Positions 58,938 to 64,000 of a stretch of 64,000 nucleotides of DNA are shown piece by piece. Each line of letters begins with the position of its first letter. The first letter of the stretch is position 1. Origin of the DNA: JAFDCJ01 sp964527835 (GTDB taxonomy: Bacteria > Desulfobacterota > Desulfobacteria > Desulfobacterales > JAFDCJ01); contig CAZGNV010000011.1 of assembly GCA_964527835.1 (NCBI GenBank), positions 1 to 64,000 of the forward strand, written 5' to 3'. A program made the translations under genes and the position numbers. A model generated the notes under the pieces. It saw only the letters and a program-made list of their open reading frames with translations. It did not search any database and had not been told where the DNA came from.

Positions 58938-59642
58938 ATGGATCGGAAAAAAACGCCCCCGTCCCGGACCCCGGGCGAGTCGGAAGTCAAAAAACTGGAA
59001 CTGGTGCTGAAATGCGATGTCGCCGGAACCGAAGAAGCGGTCCGCTCCAGCCTGGAGGCCATCCGGGTGGCGGGGGCCGCCATCGCCGTCATCCAGTCCG
59101 GCGTGGGGCATGTCTCCCGGTCGGACATCCTGATGGCCCTTACCGGCAGCCGGCTGGTGATCGGCTTTAACGTGGACATCACCGGCCGGCTGGAGCCGGA
59201 AATCAGGCAAAACGCGGTGGAGGTCCGCCTGTATGATACCATTTACCAGCTAACCGGAGATGTCACCCGGATTGCCGAGAGCCTGCTCAGCAGGCCACCC
59301 GAAGAAAAAATTACCGGCAAGGCCAAAGTGATCGCCACGTTCAAAAGCCGGCGCCAGGGAATCATCATCGGCTGCGAGGTCCTGGAGGGGATGATTGCGA
59401 TGGGCAGCAAATTTCGGGTGATCACCGCCATGGGACCTGCTTATGCCGGCCGGGTATCCTCCCTTCAGGTGGAACGCAAGGATGTAAAAAGTGCCAGACC
59501 GGGCCAGCAGGTGGGCCTGGAATTGAAGGGCTGGAACCGGGCAAAAATTGGAGACCTGGTGGAATGCTATGAAACCGTTGGCAGACCCGCCGGCAAGGGT
59601 CCCTGGAAGCCGCATCCCGGTGTTTTTCGCATCAAATCATGA
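58938..59642 (+). CDS. Free-standing IF-2 C-terminal domain protein (no GTPase domain)
   Basis: This 234-residue protein aligns by eye with IF-2 domains III and IV. Domain III-like (about residues 18-120) has LELVLKCDVAGTEEAVRSS, SGVGHVSRSDI and GFNVDITGRLE. Domain IV-like (about 125-220) has ITGKAKVIATFKSRRQGIIIGCEV, SSLQVERKDVKSARPGQ and GDLVECYE. The GTPase and domain II are absent, and the fMet-pocket stretch GYECGI of IF-2 is replaced by GQQVGL. GGAG lies 6 bases before the ATG at 58938; an in-frame ATG at 58926 is possible. Function unknown. Confidence 0.8.
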   Translation: MDRKKTPPSRTPGESEVKKLELVLKCDVAGTEEAVRSSLEAIRVAGAAIAVIQSGVGHVSRSDILMALTGSRLVIGFNVDITGRLEPEIRQNAVEVRLYDTIYQLTGDVTRIAESLLSRPPEEKITGKAKVIATFKSRRQGIIIGCEVLEGMIAMGSKFRVITAMGPAYAGRVSSLQVERKDVKSARPGQQVGLELKGWNRAKIGDLVECYETVGRPAGKGPWKPHPGVFRIKS

Positions 59643-59682
59643 TAAAGCCGTAAAAAGTAACATTTTACGAGGCCGTCAACTC
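59640..59682. repeat. Family A repeat, minimal hairpin
   Basis: GATAAAGCCGTAAAAAGTAA and CATTTTACGAGGC form a short hairpin from the two ends of family A without a core. It sits between the IF-2-like and cutA genes on the same strand. Confidence 0.65.
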
Positions 59683-59698
59683 ATGAAAGCGAGGGAAA

Positions 59699-60019
59699 AT
59701 GACCGTCAGCTTTGTTTACATGACCGCCGACAGCCGGGAGGAGGCCCGCAAAATCGGCAGGGAACTGGTGACGTCGGGCCTGGCGGCCTGCGTGAACATC
59801 CTGGACAACATGAACTCCTTGTACCTGTGGGAGGATCAGCTGCAGGATGACACGGAGGTCGTCATGATCGCCAAAACCACCGAAGCGCAGGTCTCCCTGC
59901 TGGTGGAAAAAGTCAAATCCCTGCACAGCTATGACTGTCCCTGCATCGTGAGCCTGCCCGTCACCGGCGGCTACGAGCCGTTTTTGGACTGGATTGCCGG
60001 ACAAGTCAAAAAGGCGTGA
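59699..60019 (+). CDS. cutA: Divalent-cation tolerance protein CutA
   Basis: This 106-residue protein (MTVSFVYMTADSREEARKIG) has the CutA core SGLAACVNILDNMNSLYLWEDQLQDDTEV and ends PVTGGYEPFLDWIAGQV. CutA trimers bind copper and other ions. GAGGGAA precedes the ATG. Its stop overlaps the convergent lipoprotein gene by 14 bp. Confidence 0.94.
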   Translation: MTVSFVYMTADSREEARKIGRELVTSGLAACVNILDNMNSLYLWEDQLQDDTEVVMIAKTTEAQVSLLVEKVKSLHSYDCPCIVSLPVTGGYEPFLDWIAGQVKKA

Positions 60020-61130
60020 ATCTGATCCTCAGAAACCTTGGACGGTACAGCCGCGCATTGGCAGCCATGATGTAAAAATCAATGGAGTTGGCCACGTAAG
60101 TGATCAGCAGTTCATCGGAGGCCATGGAAAGACCGGGATGCCCCTTGGCGGCATAACAGATGATGCCTTTGTTCCCGGCAGCCTCCGGACACTGGTAGAA
60201 GGTGACCGGTTTTGACCAGGGTCCCCAGGGAGCGGGGGCAAACCGGGCGATGATGTTTTTCGAAAACCCGTCCTGTGAATACACCGCGACGTATTTTCCC
60301 AAATCCGCCACAAAAGACACCGAGTACTCGTTGGCCATGTTTTCACACAGATGCCCGGCGCCGGTAAAATCCGATATCCACTTGCCGGCGGCATAAAAGC
60401 GCCATTGATCAAAATCGGTCAGACCGTTTTGCGGGGTCCGCGCCAGAATCATGCTTTTTCGGGAACGGCCGTTGATCTTCTCCTCGGCGATGCCGTATAC
60501 ATAGAAAAACCCATCTTTTTTCAGCACCCAGGAGCCAAAAAAGGTGTTTCCGGCGGCAGAAAACGCCACCCACGGCAACCGGTGCTGAACAATGCGCCAT
60601 TGACCGGGCGGGTCTCGATAGTTGGCCACGTGACCCACCCAGACAGCGGTGGTTTTAAAGCCGAAAGCCGCCGGGCTCAATGTACGTTGCATCTGCATCA
60701 AAAACAGATACAGCCCGTCGGGGGCCAATGCCCCGTGGTAAATCCACAACCACCCCTGCCCATCCATCGGCTGAATAAACGCCCGCGGCTTGCCGTCCGG
60801 TGCGCGGCCGCAATAAAAGCGGACCACGGCGTCGGGGGGTGAAAGCCCGCTTTGGATGGCAACCGAGTTGTTGACAATGGTGGCATCTTCATGGCGCCCG
60901 TCGCGGATGTCCCCCCACCAGGTATCGCCGAACAGCCACAGGGTTTCGCTGTCCGAAAGCCTGACCGTGTATGCTCCGTCGGCGCCGGTCCAGCCGCGGT
61001 GGGTTTCAAACAGGGCATCATAGGACGGCAGAGGCTCCACCCGCAGTGCCGGCTGTCCCCCGCAGGCGGCCGGCAGCAGCAAAAACAGCAGCAAAAAAGT
61101 TTTCGCAGCCCAATCCTTTAACCGCATCAT
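60006..61130 (-). CDS. DUF4185-like beta-propeller lipoprotein
   Basis: This 374-residue protein has a lipobox signal (LLFLLLPAACGG) and then repeated W-rich blade units (ETLWLFGDTWWGDIRDG; GWLWIYHGALAPDG; FYVYGIAEEKING; NEYSVSFVADLGKYVAVYSQDGF). That pattern fits the DUF4185 five-bladed propeller family, whose function is poorly known, perhaps sugar binding. It would be anchored in the outer or inner membrane. Two adjacent ATGs are at the start. Confidence 0.75.
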   Translation of the reverse strand: MMRLKDWAAKTFLLLFLLLPAACGGQPALRVEPLPSYDALFETHRGWTGADGAYTVRLSDSETLWLFGDTWWGDIRDGRHEDATIVNNSVAIQSGLSPPDAVVRFYCGRAPDGKPRAFIQPMDGQGWLWIYHGALAPDGLYLFLMQMQRTLSPAAFGFKTTAVWVGHVANYRDPPGQWRIVQHRLPWVAFSAAGNTFFGSWVLKKDGFFYVYGIAEEKINGRSRKSMILARTPQNGLTDFDQWRFYAAGKWISDFTGAGHLCENMANEYSVSFVADLGKYVAVYSQDGFSKNIIARFAPAPWGPWSKPVTFYQCPEAAGNKGIICYAAKGHPGLSMASDELLITYVANSIDFYIMAANARLYRPRFLRIRFTPF

Positions 61131-61194
61131 CTTCTCTTTCTTCCGCCCGTGCCCCGCGCCCTGCCCCCGGTGCTCCGGTCTTCTTGCTCAGCGT

Positions 61195-61252
61195 TGCGCT
61201 CCGCTACAGCTATTACGCTTTGCGCTCTGCGCCCTGCGCTCTGTGCGCTGCG
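61195..61252. repeat. GCGCTCTGCGCC-type microsatellite at a gene end
   Basis: Units such as GCGCTCTGCGCCCTGCGCTC are tandemly repeated across the 3' end of the CoA-transferase gene and code for its last residues AHRAQGAERKA, which are not part of the usual family C-terminus. Confidence 0.6.
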
Positions 61253-62667
61253 TCTTCATCCAGTGCGATGCTGCCTGCATACATCCTCACCCCGGGCGGT
61301 GTTCTGTCCAGATAAAACCCGATCGCTTTGGTAAACAGGGGATCTTCGTAGACACTGTGCAAAAAATCATCGCGAAACTTCGGATGGGCGATGCTGGCGA
61401 TGGCCATGGCCTTTTCTCCGGAGGTCAGCCCCCGCAAATCGGCGATGCCGTATTCGGTGACCAGCACAATACCGTCATAGGCGCTGGCCGTCAGGCTGAT
61501 TCCCGGTGGATGCATTTTGACGATTTTAGACTCCCCCTTGTCGGTGACGCTTTTCATGGCAATGATCGGCGGGCCGTATGTGCGATCGTTTAACGCCCGG
61601 ATAAAATCCGGCTGCCCCCCCACCCCGCTGTAATAGCGACGGGGATCGATAAAGTCCGCCCAGACATTGCCCAGCAAATCCACCCCGATGGCCGTGTTGA
61701 CGGAAACAAACGGGCTGTTGCGGCGCACGGTTTCCGCCGCGTTGGTGTAAGCCGACGGCCGCATCTGGACTCCCGTGCGCATGTGGACGAAAGCATACAA
61801 TTCCTCGGAACCCATGATCAGGCTGGTGGTGCTGTACCCCAGATTGGCCTTCTTTTTGCGATTCGTCACAATGCCTTCTTTTTCCAGCAACATCAAACCA
61901 TCGCCGTAAAGCTCGGTCTGGACGCCGAGGTCCCGGTAGCCCGCATCCCGGATGGTTCCCACCACCGCATCCGGAATCTTTCCGATCCCCACCTGCAGGG
62001 TGATGCCGTCGGCAATAAAATGGGCGGCAATCAGCTCTCCAATTCGCCTTTCGGCCCCTGACAGATTGTCAAAGTTCGGCCCGCCAAAGTGGTAGACCGG
62101 CTTGACGCCTTCTTTGATCATGTAGTCGATGGACTGGGCGTCCACCACGCTTTGCCCCTGGGTAAAGGGCATGCTGCCGTCCAGCTCCGCCACCACGACC
62201 GCGGCATGATCGATGGCGGTATGCAGGGCCTCCACCGAAAGCCCCAGGCTGTATTCGCCGGTATGCTCGTTTTGCCGTACCTTCAAAAAAACGACATCCG
62301 GTTCGTATCGGCGGCCCTTGCCGATCAAGCTGGTCAGGTTGGCCAGGGTGCAGGGCAGGTAATAGGCCCGGCCTTCATTGGCCGCCCGGCGCACATCCCC
62401 GCCTGAAAAAATCGAATAGGTCATCACCCGGTCCTGCAACCCCTCCTCAACGTACGGCACCGGTCCCTGCAGCAGCAGATGAACCATCTTGATAAACGGC
62501 AGCCGTGGACTGCGCGCCTTGATGGCAGCCGTCAAGGCCTCCAGGGAGGCGGTCGGCGTGGCGGCGTTGGAACCCACGTAGCAGGTAATCTCCTGCCGGT
62601 GCTTGAATTTTTCTGCAATCACGGCAGCAATCTGATCTGCGGTGATTTTTTTCGGCGCAACCGTCAT
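61213..62667 (-). CDS. Acetyl-CoA hydrolase/transferase family CoA-transferase
   Basis: This 484-residue protein has the N-terminal entry ITCYVGSNAATPTASLEA and the catalytic Glu in GVQTELYGDGLM, with GYGIADLRGLTSGEKAMA-type end (VTEYGIADLRGLTSGEKA). It transfers CoA between acids. AAAGGAGG precedes the ATG at 62667. The C-terminal tail derives from a microsatellite. It is the second such enzyme in the window; substrate unknown. Confidence 0.9.
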   Translation of the reverse strand: MTVAPKKITADQIAAVIAEKFKHRQEITCYVGSNAATPTASLEALTAAIKARSPRLPFIKMVHLLLQGPVPYVEEGLQDRVMTYSIFSGGDVRRAANEGRAYYLPCTLANLTSLIGKGRRYEPDVVFLKVRQNEHTGEYSLGLSVEALHTAIDHAAVVVAELDGSMPFTQGQSVVDAQSIDYMIKEGVKPVYHFGGPNFDNLSGAERRIGELIAAHFIADGITLQVGIGKIPDAVVGTIRDAGYRDLGVQTELYGDGLMLLEKEGIVTNRKKKANLGYSTTSLIMGSEELYAFVHMRTGVQMRPSAYTNAAETVRRNSPFVSVNTAIGVDLLGNVWADFIDPRRYYSGVGGQPDFIRALNDRTYGPPIIAMKSVTDKGESKIVKMHPPGISLTASAYDGIVLVTEYGIADLRGLTSGEKAMAIASIAHPKFRDDFLHSVYEDPLFTKAIGFYLDRTPPGVRMYAGSIALDEDAAHRAQGAERKA

Positions 62668-62726
62668 CGCTGACCTCCTTTATCCACAAAATACAAGAGC
62701 GAAAAGATGAAGCTCGGATTGAAGGT

Positions 62727-62930
62727 GTGAATTGGACGGGGCATGATATTTTCTTCCAACCGGTATGAATTTATGCCTTTGCTGCGTGCCCCTTGTTTGG
62801 GATGAAGCGCTATTATCTGCTAACTTCAATCAGTCCCGTGCCATTCATCCCAAACCAGGGACACTGCGAAATATGGAACTGTTGAGTATCATACCGGTTT
62901 CCAGAAAACACCATCCCCCGGCCAATTCAC
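62727..62930 (+). repeat. Family C fold-back element, full copy
   Basis: GTGAATTGGACGGGGCATGA mirrors CCCCCGGCCAATTCAC; the inner pair GTGCCCCTTGTTTGGG and CCCAAACCAGGGACAC has two mismatches. It fills the gap between the CoA-transferase and the hydrolase gene. Confidence 0.85.
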
Positions 62931-63046
62931 GCCGGTTTTTATGGATGCCGTCGCAGTTGAAATTTATTTTCTAACAAGCAGTCGAGATTGCTACAATTGA
63001 ATACCTGCCGACAAAGCCCGATGCTTCGTGACGGTGGAATCTATCC

Positions 63047-63898
63047 TCAACCGATGTGAGCTTCCAGCCAGGCGGACAGATCCTGCAGCACCCGTTGGCG
63101 CTCGGTTTCGGTTTCGTTGTAGATCTCGTGATACAGCCCATCGTAGACATGCAGGGTCTTGTCTTCGATATCCAGGTTTTCAAAAAAGCGCTGCGACGCT
63201 GTCGCATTGACCAGGTGGTCGTCTCCTGCCAGCTGAAGCAGCAGCGGCGCCTTGATGTCTGCTGCCCGTTGATTCACTGTTTGCATGGCCGACATGAACT
63301 CGGTGAAAAAGCGCGCGCTGACCCGGTCATGCACCAGAGGATCGTTTTCGTAAGCCCGGACGGTCTCCGGATCATGACTGATCTTGCTGGCATCCAGCTC
63401 ATTGCCCATGCTCAGTCCAGGATAAACAACAGACATGATCAAACCGGCAGCCTTTTTGACCGCCGGCACCTCGATCACCATCCCCAGGGCGGGGGAGGAA
63501 ATCACAAGCCCGTCGACCAGGCCGGAGAGCTGCTGGGCAAAATAAAGGGTAATCAGCCCCCCCAGACTGTGCCCGAAGACAAAGCACGGCATAGTCGCCG
63601 GCATTTCCCGGCGCGCGCGCTCGACCATCAGCTGCAGATCCGTTACATACTGCGTAAAATTGAGCACATGCCCACGCTTGCCCCCGCTGCGGCCGTGGCC
63701 CCGGTGGTCCGGCACCCAGGCGCTGACGCCTGTGGCCAAAAGCCGTTCGACCACGTTGCCGTAACGGCCGGAATGCTCTCCCAGGCCATGGGCGATCACC
63801 ATGCGGGCCCGTTCGGGCTGGGCCGCAAAGCGACGGTAAAAAATTTCAACATTATCTGATCCCGTAAATGTTCCGGTTTGCTCCTTGACAGTGTCCAT
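63047..63898 (-). CDS. Alpha/beta hydrolase, monoacylglycerol-lipase type
   Basis: This 283-residue protein has the oxyanion entry VIAHGLGEHSGRYGNV, nucleophile GHSLGG, Asp in LAGDDHLVNATAS and His in YHEIYNE. The family hydrolyses monoacylglycerols or lysophospholipids in the cytoplasm. The ATG at 63898 has AGGAG upstream. It is a single gene between repeats. Confidence 0.92.
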   Translation of the reverse strand: MDTVKEQTGTFTGSDNVEIFYRRFAAQPERARMVIAHGLGEHSGRYGNVVERLLATGVSAWVPDHRGHGRSGGKRGHVLNFTQYVTDLQLMVERARREMPATMPCFVFGHSLGGLITLYFAQQLSGLVDGLVISSPALGMVIEVPAVKKAAGLIMSVVYPGLSMGNELDASKISHDPETVRAYENDPLVHDRVSARFFTEFMSAMQTVNQRAADIKAPLLLQLAGDDHLVNATASQRFFENLDIEDKTLHVYDGLYHEIYNETETERQRVLQDLSAWLEAHIG

Positions 63899-63934
63899 GT
63901 GTCTCTCCTGATGGATTTGAAATCAACCAAATAT

Positions 63935-64000
63935 TATGATGAACCCGTAAAAAGTAAATTTTCTCGCTCCGCAAGCCTTTTCGGGAGCTGTTCAGGGTTT
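63935..64000 (+). repeat. Family A repeat, cut by the window edge
   Basis: GATGAACCCGTAAAAAGTAA, TTTTCTCGCTCCGCAAGCC and TTTTCGGGAGCTGTTCAGGG match the left half of family A; the rest lies outside the window. Confidence 0.75.

Noticed and set aside
1..64000. tRNA, rRNA or known riboswitch genes
   Set aside because: No tRNA-like cloverleaf with CCA/anticodon arms or rRNA signature was noticed by eye in the gaps; a covariance-model search would be needed to exclude them.

Overview
The window looks like a chromosomal segment of an anaerobic, respiratory member of the Desulfobacterota (Desulfobacterales-like). This is inferred from gene content: fatty-acid/CoA metabolism with two acyl-CoA dehydrogenases, an ETF and heterodisulfide-reductase-like Fe-S proteins, a multihaem c-type cytochrome of c3 type, a TRAP transporter, and many small unrecognised proteins. 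GC is moderately high in genes, while many intergenic gaps are AT-richer and carry dispersed palindromic repeats. I recognised no rRNA, tRNA, CRISPR array, prophage or transposase.

Layout. 1-5.9 kb: the start of a CoA-transferase, a TRAP transporter (small and large permease, Tat-exported binding lipoprotein), a universal stress protein and RmuC. 5.9-7 kb: a gene-free mosaic of repeat families B, C and A. 7-11.4 kb: a penicillin-acylase-type hydrolase and a dienoyl-CoA-reductase-like flavoenzyme. 11.5-17.8 kb: membrane-stress genes, namely pspF divergent from pspABC with a sigma-54 promoter, a cysteine hydrolase, a small Cys-rich protein, and a nucleotidyltransferase-TPM-LemA operon. 18-23.2 kb: a small winged-helix protein and an ECF sigma/anti-sigma/acidic secreted peptide/DUF3106 cluster with unknown membrane proteins. 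23.5-25.2 kb: an XPB-like helicase and a small partner. 25.3-36 kb: the metabolic core. Ferredoxin, two HdrB/D-like Fe-S proteins and a GlcD-like flavoprotein lie next to a phosphotransferase, TetR regulator, ACAD10/11-type dehydrogenase and histidine phosphatase, which are divergent from etfBA across a palindromic operator. 36-48.5 kb: M16 peptidase, NTP-transferase, lipoproteins, cardiolipin synthase, EEP nuclease, XRE-cupin regulator, acyl-CoA dehydrogenase, MutM and a 2-hydroxyacid dehydrogenase. 48.7-64 kb: PurB, a VWA-OmpA protein, a triplicated PGxGQ membrane protein, RecD2, zinc-ribbon rhomboid, WYL regulator, tetrahaem cytochrome, a free-standing IF-2 C-terminal module, CutA, a propeller lipoprotein, a second CoA-transferase and an alpha/beta hydrolase.

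How the genes work together. CoA transferases, acyl-CoA dehydrogenases, ETF, dienoyl-CoA reductase and the Fe-S/FAD cluster fit beta-oxidation of fatty or 4-hydroxy acids, with electrons leaving through ETF to Hdr-like proteins. The Psp, TPM/LemA and ECF-sigma clusters look like envelope-stress modules.

The most unusual content is the set of dispersed elements. Family A (about 14 copies or remnants) and family B (2 full, 2 half) share one hairpin core but have different outer arms. The core stems change in a compensatory way between copies. The core can also form a second, mutually exclusive hairpin. Family C (4 copies, about 205 bp) is a separate fold-back element, and a single 144-bp element D sits on a stop codon. 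The free-standing IF-2-like protein and the candidate 4-hydroxyacyl-CoA locus are the other leading observations.
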